Origin: CAWDPQ01 sp049642465
GTDB taxonomy: Bacteria > Acidobacteriota > Vicinamibacteria > Vicinamibacterales > 2-12-FULL-66-21
Direction of reading: 5' to 3'
NCBI GenBank assembly: GCA_049642465.1
Contig: JBAROV010000030.1
Coordinates: 1-15,555 of the forward strand
Length of the DNA stretch: 15,555 nucleotides
The notes below the pieces were generated by a model that saw nothing but the letters and a program-made list of their open reading frames with translations, made no database searches and was not told the DNA's origin. The position numbers were made by a program, and so were the translations under genes. The first letter of the stretch is position 1. Every line of letters begins with the position of its first letter. This document shows, piece by piece, positions 1 to 6,629 of this stretch.

Positions 1-5
1 ACGCG

Positions 6-482
6 ATGCCTCGTGGAGGAGACGGCCCGGCCACGCACGTGGGTCGTCTCTACGACCAGTACGGGGCATCCCTTTACCGGTATGCGCTGATGCTGCTGGC
101 CGATCATGCCGCCGCGGAGGATGCGATCCAGCAAGTGTTTGCCCGTCTCGTGGCGCGCCCGCGAGCGATCGATGAAGGCGAGCACTATCTGCGACGCGCC
201 GTGAGAAACGAATGCTATTCCGCGCTCCGCTCGCGGGCCCCGCTGTCCGTCGATGCGCCCCTGCTCGAACCTGCGGCTCCGCATACGTCGCCGGAAGAGC
301 GCATGAGCCTCGAAGTGGCGATTCGCGAACTGCCGATAGATCAGCGTGAGGTCATACACCTGCACGTGTTCGAAGGGCGCACATTTCAGGAAATTGCGAC
401 GCTTGCCGGCGAGTCGATCAACACGATCGCAAGCCGGTATCGATATGCGCTCCAGAAGTTGAGACAGGCGTTGACGCGATGA
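6..482 (+). CDS. ECF-family RNA polymerase sigma factor
   Basis: A 158-residue extracytoplasmic-function sigma factor that would direct RNA polymerase to a small regulon in response to a signal. Sigma region 2 spans roughly residues 12-80 (LYDQYGASLYRYALMLLAD, then the AEDAIQQVFARL helix). Region 4 spans about 100-155, with the helix-turn-helix seen as LPIDQREVIHLHVFEG followed by FQEIATLAGESINTIASRY. The length is normal for ECF factors, and no extra C-terminal domain is present. Only five bases precede the ATG, so the ribosome binding site is not visible and a slightly earlier start cannot be excluded. The stop codon overlaps the next ATG (ATGA), which implies translational coupling to the downstream membrane protein, the usual place for an anti-sigma factor. 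The family is clear; the target genes and signal are unknown. Confidence 0.93.
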   Translation: MPRGGDGPATHVGRLYDQYGASLYRYALMLLADHAAAEDAIQQVFARLVARPRAIDEGEHYLRRAVRNECYSALRSRAPLSVDAPLLEPAAPHTSPEERMSLEVAIRELPIDQREVIHLHVFEGRTFQEIATLAGESINTIASRYRYALQKLRQALTR

Positions 483-835
483 CGGACCCTGAAATCGAAG
501 ATCTGCTGCGCAGATATCGGCCCGCCGGTCCGCCGCCAGACCTGCGCGCACGCGTCATGACGGAGGCCGCGCCGGTCGGTCGAACGTGGCCGTGGGCGGT
601 TGCGGCTGCGGTGTTGTTGGCCACTGTGGTAGGTCTCAACTTGACGACAGCGCAGACGTACGACGATCTGCGGCAAGGTGTCCTGCAGACAGCAAACACA
701 ATCCCGCAGCTCTCTGCGCTCGACCCAGCGCTTGAAGACGACGAACTGTTCCGGCGCACGATGGAAATCTCGAGACGCGTAGAGCAGACAGTCAATCGCG
801 AATCGCAAGCTGCGCAGGCACTTTCATGGCCGTAG
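479..835 (+). CDS. Single-pass membrane protein, candidate anti-sigma factor
   Basis: A 118-residue protein with a short cytoplasmic N-terminus (an acidic/basic helix, then a PAGPPP turn and LRARV), one predicted transmembrane helix at about residues 36-55 (WPWAVAAAVLLATVVGLNL), and a periplasmic tail rich in charged and polar residues. It starts inside the stop codon of the sigma factor gene (ATGA) and ends 10 bases inside the next gene, so the three genes are translated as a unit. The position and topology fit a membrane-bound anti-sigma factor. However, the N-terminus has no cysteines or histidines, so there is no zinc-binding anti-sigma domain, and binding to the sigma factor is an inference from context only. 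I do not recognise a named family. Confidence 0.8.
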   Translation: MTDPEIEDLLRRYRPAGPPPDLRARVMTEAAPVGRTWPWAVAAAVLLATVVGLNLTTAQTYDDLRQGVLQTANTIPQLSALDPALEDDELFRRTMEISRRVEQTVNRESQAAQALSWP

Positions 836-2196
836 CGAATCCGCCGAGAGTGCGTCCCGCCTTCCGGCGCCTCGCGATCGTGGCGATTGTCTTACTCGCC
901 CCAATCGCGCTGCACAGTGCCTGGGACAACTACGAAGCCAGGCGACTTTCCCAGATCGTGGCAGAGATCCGCACTCGTAACGAGCCGATCACCTTGCTCG
1001 AAAAGATCAACGCAGACGCGGAGTCGCCGCTGAATGCAGCGCGCTACTACGAAGCCGCGGCTGCACTCATCGATGCAAGGGATCTCTATGGAATGACTGG
1101 ACTACTGCATCGGGTGGATTACGCGACTGACGCTGCTCACCCACAACTCGTGCAAGACATCAGGTCATGGCTCGAGCGCAATCGAGAAGCCGAGGCATTG
1201 CTGATTCGCGCGACCGATTTGCGTTTTCAAGGGTACGCTCCGGGCACCGCGTACAACTACAGAGCGGATCGGCTGTCCAAACTGGCGAAACTCGCGTATT
1301 TGCGTACGTTTGAGCGGCTCGATGCGCGGAACGCAGAATTGGCATCGAGTGCCCTGGTTCAGCAGTTGCGCCTCAATCGCCCGATGACAGCGAGTGGGCC
1401 AACGGAACTGTCGATCATGGGAATCAGTTGGACAGTCACGCCAGCCTTGATCGATATCGCACGGTGGTTGGAGGGTCGTCCATCAGACAACGCACTCGTT
1501 GCAGTTCAGGAGGCAATCCGAGAAATCGACCACGAGAAAACTCTCGAAGGGTCCCTACTCGCCGAGCGCGCGTTCATGCTCCGCAATGTCTGGAATGAGT
1601 CTCAGAACTGGTACTCGAGCCCACGCGACGTGTCCAACCAGCCGTTCTGGTACGTGATGCGTCCATGGATGGCGCGGCGGTTCATCCAGACGATTGAGCT
1701 GATGAACGAGCTGCTGGAGCAATCGCGGCAGCCTTGGCCGGCCAGACTCCATGTAGACGCAGAAGACCGTCCCCCGGGATCCTCGCGAACAGGCCCACGG
1801 TCGCTGCTATCGGATTTCGGGGCCTTCTATCACAGCTTGGGGACGAGCTATCGGTCGCGTGCGAAGAATATCGCTACCGCCCTCGCACTCGCGCGAACCG
1901 CGAACGCGGCGATCGCGATCGAACGCTACCGCAGAGCAAACGCCGGGTCGCTGCCGACGTCGCTCGAGACGTTAGTGCCGGACTATCTGGACCGCGTTCC
2001 GACGGATCCCTTCTCTGGCGTTGCGATCCGGTACGTCAGAGAACCAAAGCGCGCGGTGGTTTACAGTCTCGGGGCAAATGAGAAAGACGATGGTGGAGCC
2101 AACGTGAATTACCCGGTCCGGCAGAGTGGCGCCTTTCAGGCGAGGTCGGCGCCTCCAGATCTGGGCGTGCGCCTCACAGTGTCCGCACCAAGGTAA
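826..2196 (+). CDS. Membrane-anchored protein with pseudopilin G-like C-terminus
   Basis: A 456-residue protein of unknown function. One hydrophobic helix near residues 14-32 (RLAIVAIVLLAPIALHSAW) should anchor it, leaving about 420 residues outside the cytoplasm. The middle is largely helical and not recognised. The last 110 residues resemble the C-terminal half of type II secretion pseudopilin GspG: a helix with AIAIERYRRANAG, then LPTSLETLVPDYLDRVPTDPF, and YSLGANEKDDGG, which matches the PYLDR-P-DP and SLG-DG-GG pattern of that family. The N-terminus has no prepilin peptidase site, so it is probably not itself a pilin. It overlaps the preceding gene by 10 bases in the sigma factor operon and may be the sensor or an effector of that system; this is inference. 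It ends in TAA, followed by a stem-loop. Confidence 0.85.
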   Translation: MAVANPPRVRPAFRRLAIVAIVLLAPIALHSAWDNYEARRLSQIVAEIRTRNEPITLLEKINADAESPLNAARYYEAAAALIDARDLYGMTGLLHRVDYATDAAHPQLVQDIRSWLERNREAEALLIRATDLRFQGYAPGTAYNYRADRLSKLAKLAYLRTFERLDARNAELASSALVQQLRLNRPMTASGPTELSIMGISWTVTPALIDIARWLEGRPSDNALVAVQEAIREIDHEKTLEGSLLAERAFMLRNVWNESQNWYSSPRDVSNQPFWYVMRPWMARRFIQTIELMNELLEQSRQPWPARLHVDAEDRPPGSSRTGPRSLLSDFGAFYHSLGTSYRSRAKNIATALALARTANAAIAIERYRRANAGSLPTSLETLVPDYLDRVPTDPFSGVAIRYVREPKRAVVYSLGANEKDDGGANVNYPVRQSGAFQARSAPPDLGVRLTVSAPR

Positions 2197-2205
2197 CTCG
2201 CTCGT

Positions 2206-2222
2206 GCTCGGTGAGTCCGAGC
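2206..2222 (+). other. Stem-loop after the sigma-factor operon
   Basis: GCTCGG, a five-base loop and CCGAGC begin nine bases after the TAA of the preceding gene. The stem can be lengthened to about nine pairs with one U-G pair (2203-2225). There is no run of T after it, so it is not a standard intrinsic terminator. It may slow 3' decay or help Rho-dependent ending, or it may be chance in GC-rich DNA. Confidence 0.3.
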
Positions 2223-2262
2223 GCGGTCAGCACAGCGAGGATGGATTAACTCGTTCGGAACA

Positions 2263-2279
2263 GGCGCAATTCTTGCGCC
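2263..2279. repeat. Perfect 7-bp inverted repeat, possible operator
   Basis: GGCGCAA and TTGCGCC flank three bases (TTC), giving a perfect 17-base palindrome-like site about 60 bases upstream of the ATG of the small secreted protein. It could be a regulator binding site or a hairpin in the leader RNA. No convincing promoter could be placed around it, so its role is unknown. Confidence 0.35.
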
Positions 2280-2341
2280 ATCGCACAAGACTTGCCGGCT
2301 TGAGCGACGCGCCGTGCATCGATCGCACCGAGGAGGACAGC

Positions 2342-2770
2342 ATGAAATCGAAAGTCGCGGCTATGACTGTTGTGTTCACCGCATTGTTCTTCACTTCCGC
2401 CTACGCCCAGCAGTGCCTCCACGGCCCGAACGAAACGCCCGAACAGAAGGTACGCCGAACTGAGGCGCTACGCGCGACGCGGACGGTGAACAACCTGCAG
2501 GCAAACCAGCCAGGTGCGCGGACGAGTACGTTTCTTCGTCAGGTCGAATTGCCCACGTCCGCATTCGCGCAAGGACCAAACGGTCAGAATGCATTCTTCA
2601 AGAAGCTCAACTTCACACCGGGTGAGGAACTGATGCCGGGTTGGGAGCTGAAGCTTGACGTCACGCAGGACGGCTACTGGTTCATGATCAAAGACAAGAC
2701 CGACCCGTGCGGGTTTGCGTTCATCAGCAACACAGCGGGAGTAATCTATACGGCTGAACCGATTCGATGA
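2342..2770 (+). CDS. Small secreted protein of unknown function
   Basis: The predicted product has 142 residues and is exported. Residues 1-23 are a textbook signal peptide (MKSKVAAM, a hydrophobic core of TVVFTALFFTSA, cleavage after AYA). The mature protein has two cysteines, in QQCLHG near its N-terminus and in TDPCGF near its C-terminus, which could form a disulfide. The second half (FFKKLNFTPGEEL, GWELKLDVTQDGYWFMIKD) looks like a small beta-rich domain. The start is fixed by a strong ribosome binding site, GAGGAGGA, about six bases before the ATG. The same frame is open further upstream (from 2126), but that part overlaps the previous gene and is not coding-like. It follows the sigma-factor operon after a 145-base gap and probably has its own promoter. 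I do not recognise the family. Confidence 0.85.
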   Translation: MKSKVAAMTVVFTALFFTSAYAQQCLHGPNETPEQKVRRTEALRATRTVNNLQANQPGARTSTFLRQVELPTSAFAQGPNGQNAFFKKLNFTPGEELMPGWELKLDVTQDGYWFMIKDKTDPCGFAFISNTAGVIYTAEPIR

Positions 2771-2838
2771 TTCGATCCCGATTCACGCCTGCTGCCTCGA
2801 TCATCGCCGTCCTCGACGCACCGGGCTAACGGCGACGT

Positions 2839-3612
2839 TTGGATACTCACTACATCGAGAGCCGCCACCTCGAGACCACGCGGCGTATCACGGTGCTCGG
2901 TCCGCGACGGCGGCACGGGGCGAAGAACGAATCGTTTCCCGTTCTGTATCTCAACGACGGCCAGAACCTGTTCGACAGCTCGCGCGCGTTTGGCGGCGTC
3001 TCCTGGAACGTCCAGGAGACCGTCAATAAACTCGTGCGCCGCCACGTCATTCCGCCAATCATCGTCGTCGGGATCGATCATGGCGATGGCCGGAGAAGCC
3101 GGGAATACCTGCCGGTGGAGGACGAGCGCAATCCGGACGCGCGCAACCCTCTCGGTCGAAGGTACGCGGATTTCCTGGTGAGCGAAGTGATGCCGTTCAT
3201 CGAAGGGGCGTATCCCGCGGCACGAGGCGCCGCACACACCGCCGTCGGAGGCTCGTCCTACGGCGCCGTCGCGGCCCTGTTCACGTCACTCGTGAAACCA
3301 GGCGTGTTTGGCCGTCTCCTGCTGGAGAGTCCCTCGCTTTACGTCGGCAACCGGTTTCTCCTTCGCAAAGCGAGATCGGCTGCACGCTGGCCGTCACGGA
3401 TCTACCTCGGCGTGGGAACTCGCGAGACGAGTCGAGGAGATTGGAACCAAGAGACAGTGGCAAACGTGCGAAAGCTCGAAGCCATTCTCCGCGGCCGGGG
3501 ACTCGGACCGCGTCGGCTGAAGGTGGTGGTGGAAGAAGGAGCGACGCACTCCGAGCATGCATGGGCCGGACGCCTCGGCAACGCGATGGCCTTCTTGTTT
3601 GGCGCCGGTTAG
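2839..3612 (+). CDS. Alpha/beta hydrolase, putative esterase (Fes/esterase D-like)
   Basis: A 257-residue cytoplasmic serine hydrolase of the putative-esterase family that includes enterochelin esterases and esterase D. The family signature VLYLNDGQNLFD is at residues 35-46. The nucleophile is Ser140 in the elbow GGSSYG (137-142), and the likely catalytic histidine is His237 in GATHSEHAW, where relatives carry H-N-E-x-x-W. The third triad residue probably lies near GTRE (193-196). The substrate cannot be deduced. The start is TTG at 2839: an in-frame TAA at 2827-2829 closes the frame just upstream, and later starts would remove the first beta strand. No ribosome binding site is clear. There is no signal peptide. 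The gene converges on the repeat-protein gene with only 17 bases between the two stops. Confidence 0.88.
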   Translation: MDTHYIESRHLETTRRITVLGPRRRHGAKNESFPVLYLNDGQNLFDSSRAFGGVSWNVQETVNKLVRRHVIPPIIVVGIDHGDGRRSREYLPVEDERNPDARNPLGRRYADFLVSEVMPFIEGAYPAARGAAHTAVGGSSYGAVAALFTSLVKPGVFGRLLLESPSLYVGNRFLLRKARSAARWPSRIYLGVGTRETSRGDWNQETVANVRKLEAILRGRGLGPRRLKVVVEEGATHSEHAWAGRLGNAMAFLFGAG

Positions 3613-3629
3613 ATTCTCCCGTCCTCCCC

Positions 3630-4706
3630 CTACCGCTTACTCAACCACCGCCGGCCGTGAATGGCAAAATCCACGAGATCGTCCGGCGTCATGTCCTTGA
3701 ATCCGGCCGCGCGCACGTCGCGGATGAATTTCGGCGTCACGTTGTGTATCCGGAACTTCACGAGCTGTTCCCTCCCCACATTCCCATAGCCCAGGTCCTT
3801 CAGCTCGCGAATGTATTGCGGGGTGACGCCGTGGATCCGCATCTTGACCAGATCTTCGGTGTCGAGATCCTTGTATCCGAGATCGCGCAGTTCCTTCACG
3901 AAACCCGCCGAGACCCCGTGAATGCGCATCTTCACGAGATCCTCGGTGTCGAGATTCTTGAACCCGAGATCGCGCATCTCTCGGATAAAGCCTGGCGACA
4001 CTCCATGAATGCGCATCTTGACGAGCTGTTCGATCGAGAGCTTGTCGAAACCAGCGGCTTTCATCTCCTGGACGAATTCCGGCGTTGCGCCGTGGATGCG
4101 TGTTTTGACGAGATCCTCGACGCTCAACTTGTCATATCCGGCTTTTTTGAAAGCGGCGATGTAATCCGCGTCCACACCGTGGATGCGCATCTTGATCAGA
4201 TCTTGGGTATCGAGGTTGGGATACTCCTGCGCCTCGATGGCTTGAATGAAACTGCGGCTCACGTCGTGAATGGCCAACCTCAACACATCGTCCGAGGTGA
4301 TGGATTTGTCGCGGGCCTGCATGGCGCGGACGAATTCAGCGTTGGGCGTAAACGTGAAGTCGCCGGTGCCGCGGCCGTTGTCGAAGCTCCCCTTGAAGTC
4401 GATGGTGCCGGCATCGCGTTTCAGCGCGAATGTCACGTTCGAGCCGCTCCAGGCATCGCCGCGAATCCCGGCGGACTCGAGCTCGCTCATCGGGAGGGAG
4501 ATGCCGAAGCTGCGATCGTTCTCGTTTCGCATCTGAATCGACACCCACCGTTCGCCGTTTCTTCGGTTCCCGGTCCAGTTGTCTTGCAGGCGAAGACGCC
4601 AGGTTCCGGAGACCGGTGCCGCCTGGACGGTTACCACGTTCAGCGGGTTCAACACGTCACCGGAGAGAAACGACAGCGCGAGAGCCAGAATCAGGGTGAA
4701 CATCAT
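3630..4706 (-). CDS. Secreted 29-residue-repeat protein (BlaR1-associated repeat type)
   Basis: A 358-residue exported protein. Residues 1-30 are a signal peptide or N-terminal anchor (MMFTLILALALSFLSG). Residues 33-125 form a beta-rich domain (SGTWRLRLQDNW; GSFDNGRGTGDFTFTPN). Residues 137-339 are seven exact-length 29-residue repeats with consensus D-x-E-D-L-V-K-M-R-I-H-G-V-x-P-x-F-I-R-E-M-K-D-L-G-Y-x-x-L, and an incomplete eighth runs from 340. This pairing of beta domain and repeats is, from memory, found fused to BlaR1/M56-type sensor peptidases in Acidobacteria; here it stands alone with no peptidase. It probably binds a ligand or protein outside the cell. It starts 20 bases after rdgB and is likely the last gene of that operon. 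No clear ribosome binding site is seen. Confidence is high for the architecture and low for function. Confidence 0.9.
   Translation of the reverse strand: MMFTLILALALSFLSGDVLNPLNVVTVQAAPVSGTWRLRLQDNWTGNRRNGERWVSIQMRNENDRSFGISLPMSELESAGIRGDAWSGSNVTFALKRDAGTIDFKGSFDNGRGTGDFTFTPNAEFVRAMQARDKSITSDDVLRLAIHDVSRSFIQAIEAQEYPNLDTQDLIKMRIHGVDADYIAAFKKAGYDKLSVEDLVKTRIHGATPEFVQEMKAAGFDKLSIEQLVKMRIHGVSPGFIREMRDLGFKNLDTEDLVKMRIHGVSAGFVKELRDLGYKDLDTEDLVKMRIHGVTPQYIRELKDLGYGNVGREQLVKFRIHNVTPKFIRDVRAAGFKDMTPDDLVDFAIHGRRWLSKR
3690..4298 (-). repeat. Seven tandem 87-bp coding repeats
   Basis: Seven units of exactly 87 bp encode the 29-residue repeats of the secreted protein, beginning at residues 137, 166, 195, 224, 253, 282 and 311. 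The units for residues 253-281 and 282-310 share 13 identical residues (DTEDLVKMRIHGV) and very similar DNA, while the first unit has diverged most. This suggests recent duplication in the centre of the array. The array could vary in copy number between strains. Confidence 0.9.
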
Positions 4707-4726
4707 GGCCCGTTGGACGGTGCGGC

Positions 4727-5320
4727 TTAGAGGAAGGTTGGAAGCCCCTGGAGATATCGCCTGAAGGCCCGAAAGGCCGAACCTCGGTGGCTCAGCGTGC
4801 TCTTCCGTTCGTCATCGAGTTCCCCAAGAGTTCGACCCAAAGGAGGGTAGAAAAAGATCGGGTCGTACCCGAAACCATTGCTGCCGCGCGGTTCGGGCGC
4901 AATCTCGCCTTCGACGGTTCCCTCGACTTCGTACTCGATCTGCTCGTTGACGGCGAGGGCGATCGCGCACACGAATCTGGCGCCGCTCGTTTGAGCACCG
5001 CGCTCACGCAGCAGTTGATAAATGCGGCGGAACTTGACGGAGTAGTTCGATCCTTCCCAACGAGCGGACTGGACGCCGGGGATGCCGCCGAGCGCCTCGA
5101 TCTCCAGACCGGAGTCTTCCGCCACGGTCGGAAGACCGCACGCGGCGTTGTAATGCAGCGCCTTCAGCCGCGCGTTCTCGGCGAAGGTCGCGCCGGTCTC
5201 CTGTGGCTCTTCGACGGAAGGAAACTCCTCGAGGGTGACGATCTCAACCGGCGCACCAGCCAGAATGCCCCGGATTTCTCGAAGCTTACCCGGATTGGTT
5301 GACGCCACGAGGAGTCTCAT
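4727..5320 (-). CDS. rdgB: XTP/dITP diphosphatase (RdgB/HAM1)
   Basis: A 197-residue non-canonical purine NTP pyrophosphatase that hydrolyses dITP, XTP and ITP to the monophosphate and pyrophosphate, keeping deaminated purines out of DNA and RNA. All family motifs are present: the substrate loop ASTNPGKLREI (residues 6-16), ATFAENARLKA, the metal-binding AEDSGLEIEAL, the GFGYDPIFF base-recognition motif and the C-terminal SHRGSAF. The length matches E. coli RdgB (197). The ATG overlaps the rph stop (ATGA, 5317-5320), so translation is coupled. An rph-rdgB order is common in bacteria, where both act in nucleotide and RNA quality control. No irregularities were seen. Confidence 0.97.
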   Translation of the reverse strand: MRLLVASTNPGKLREIRGILAGAPVEIVTLEEFPSVEEPQETGATFAENARLKALHYNAACGLPTVAEDSGLEIEALGGIPGVQSARWEGSNYSVKFRRIYQLLRERGAQTSGARFVCAIALAVNEQIEYEVEGTVEGEIAPEPRGSNGFGYDPIFFYPPLGRTLGELDDERKSTLSHRGSAFRAFRRYLQGLPTFL

Positions 5321-6045
5321 TTCAGCACGTGACCCACAATCGTGCGCTGCAGGGCGACCAGCTCGCGAATGCCCGCGTCTGCGAGCTCCATGAGGTCGTC
5401 GAGCGCCCGTCGCTCGAACGGTGGGCCCTCTGCGGTGCCTTGTACCTCGATGAAGCGGCCGTCCCCGGTCTTCACGATGTTCATGTCGACTTCGGCCCGC
5501 GAGTCTTCGTCATACGCGAGATCGAGCAGCGGCATGCCGTCGACGACGCCAACGCTCGTGGCTGCCACGTAGTCCTGCACAGGGATCGCTTTGATGAGGC
5601 CGCTGTCTCGGAGCCGCTCGAGCGCCAGCAGGAGCGCGACGAAGCCGCCGGTGATCGACGCGGTGCGGGTGCCGCCGTCGGCCTGCAGCACATCGCAATC
5701 AATCCAGATGGTCCGCTCGCCAAGCTCCGCGAGCCGGGTCACCGATCGAAGGGAGCGGCCGATCAGTCGCTGGATTTCCTGCGTCCGTCCTCCGACTTTC
5801 CCGGCCGTAGCCTCACGCTGCGTCCGTGTCGTGGTGGCGCGCGGCAGCATGCCGTATTCGGCCGTCACCCATCCTTTGCCCGAGTTGCGGAGAAATGGCG
5901 GTACCCGATCCTCCACGCTGGCGGCGCAGACGACGCGTGTGCGTCCCGCCTCGATGAGGACTGAGCCTTCTGCGTGCATCAAGAAGCCCGGCGTCAGCCG
6001 CGTTGGCCGAAGCTTGCCAGCAGCCCTTCCGTCGGTCCGTGTCAT
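5317..6045 (-). CDS. rph: Ribonuclease PH
   Basis: A 242-residue phosphate-dependent 3'-to-5' exoribonuclease that trims tRNA 3' ends and helps degrade structured RNA, acting as a hexamer in the cytoplasm. Diagnostic segments are GWVTAEYGMLPRAT with the following basic stretch and GRTQEIQRLIGRSLR (RNA and phosphate contacts), then DCDVLQADGGTRTASITG with the metal-binding aspartates. The length equals the usual 238-245 residues, and the C-terminus is intact, unlike the truncated E. coli K-12 copy. It overlaps the GerMN gene at its start and rdgB at its stop, both by ATGA. AAGGA lies about eight bases before the ATG. Because the nearby tmRNA lacks an encoded CCA, 3' end processing of that RNA is a plausible local job, but this is only an inference. 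Confidence 0.97.
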   Translation of the reverse strand: MTRTDGRAAGKLRPTRLTPGFLMHAEGSVLIEAGRTRVVCAASVEDRVPPFLRNSGKGWVTAEYGMLPRATTTRTQREATAGKVGGRTQEIQRLIGRSLRSVTRLAELGERTIWIDCDVLQADGGTRTASITGGFVALLLALERLRDSGLIKAIPVQDYVAATSVGVVDGMPLLDLAYDEDSRAEVDMNIVKTGDGRFIEVQGTAEGPPFERRALDDLMELADAGIRELVALQRTIVGHVLK

Positions 6046-6629
6046 GATCCGTCCTTGTCCTCAGTTCTCACCCACTTGAGGTTCTTCTGAAGTGGATGGC
6101 GCAGGTCCACGTGTCCAGCGAGCGTGTCCACTTCCTTGCCGTCCACGAGAATCTGCACTCGTGTGATCGCTGGCAGGTTGACCGTCAGCGCGTTCACGAT
6201 GGCGTAGATGGTGAACAACTCGTCGAGCGCGCCTCCGGTGTGGCGGACCCGCGCATCCGCGCTCAAGTCAACAAAGGCATGCCCCTTGTCGTCCAGGAAG
6301 ACCGATCTCAGCGTCGTCGATTCAGGGATTGCGGACGAGAGGGGTTCGGGGGCGCGGGCCAGCTGCGCTTCCAGAATTCGTTGTGCCTGTTGATCGATTG
6401 GTTCTCCAAACGGGATTTCGCGCTGGATGCCCACCAGCGCGAGACCATCCTGGGAAATGTAGTACAGCGTGGCCGTGATTTTCCGTTCAGCGACTGGCGC
6501 GTTTGTCGCGGCAGTCACCTCGGCGCGCGGCCGGCTGCCGTACCATTTGGGCAAAGCGATGAAGAGGAGCCATCCGGCAGCAATGGCGAGCGCGGCTATG
6601 GCCACGCCGGCTGCGACACGACGCGACAT
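6042..6629 (-). CDS. GerMN-domain membrane-anchored protein
   Basis: A 195-residue protein with one N-terminal transmembrane helix (about residues 6-26, AAGVAIAALAIAAGWLLFIAL) and one extracytoplasmic GerMN domain (about 50-180). Recognisable GerMN pieces are ATLYYISQDGLALVGIQREIP, the segment ending RSVFLDDKGHAFVDLSAD, and AIVNALTVNLPAITRVQILVDGKEVDTLAGHVDLRHPL. GerMN domains occur in GerM, which works with cell-wall amidases in Bacillus and is found beside amidases in many bacteria, so the neighbour fits. I chose the ATG at 6629 over a TTG three bases earlier because GAGGA sits six bases upstream, and because it shares a TGATG with the amidase stop. It probably modulates or partners the amidase; no catalytic residues are expected. 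Confidence 0.93.
   Translation of the reverse strand: MSRRVAAGVAIAALAIAAGWLLFIALPKWYGSRPRAEVTAATNAPVAERKITATLYYISQDGLALVGIQREIPFGEPIDQQAQRILEAQLARAPEPLSSAIPESTTLRSVFLDDKGHAFVDLSADARVRHTGGALDELFTIYAIVNALTVNLPAITRVQILVDGKEVDTLAGHVDLRHPLQKNLKWVRTEDKDGS

Noticed and set aside
2306..2335. Possible promoter before the small secreted protein
   Set aside because: The best -35/-10 pair (TTGCCG, TGCATC) matches poorly in the -10 box; it cannot be separated from chance.
2126..2341. 72-residue N-terminal extension of the small secreted protein
   Set aside because: It overlaps the previous gene and would hide a perfect signal peptide; the ribosome binding site is directly before the ATG at 2342.
3690..4298. 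CRISPR-like array
   Set aside because: The 87-bp periodic units are coding, diverged between copies and without spacers; they encode the 29-residue protein repeats.
3441..4730. 429-residue plus-strand open frame
   Set aside because: It mirrors the 29-residue-repeat gene on the other strand and runs out of the esterase in another frame; no signal or domain, and the minus-strand protein has clear structure.
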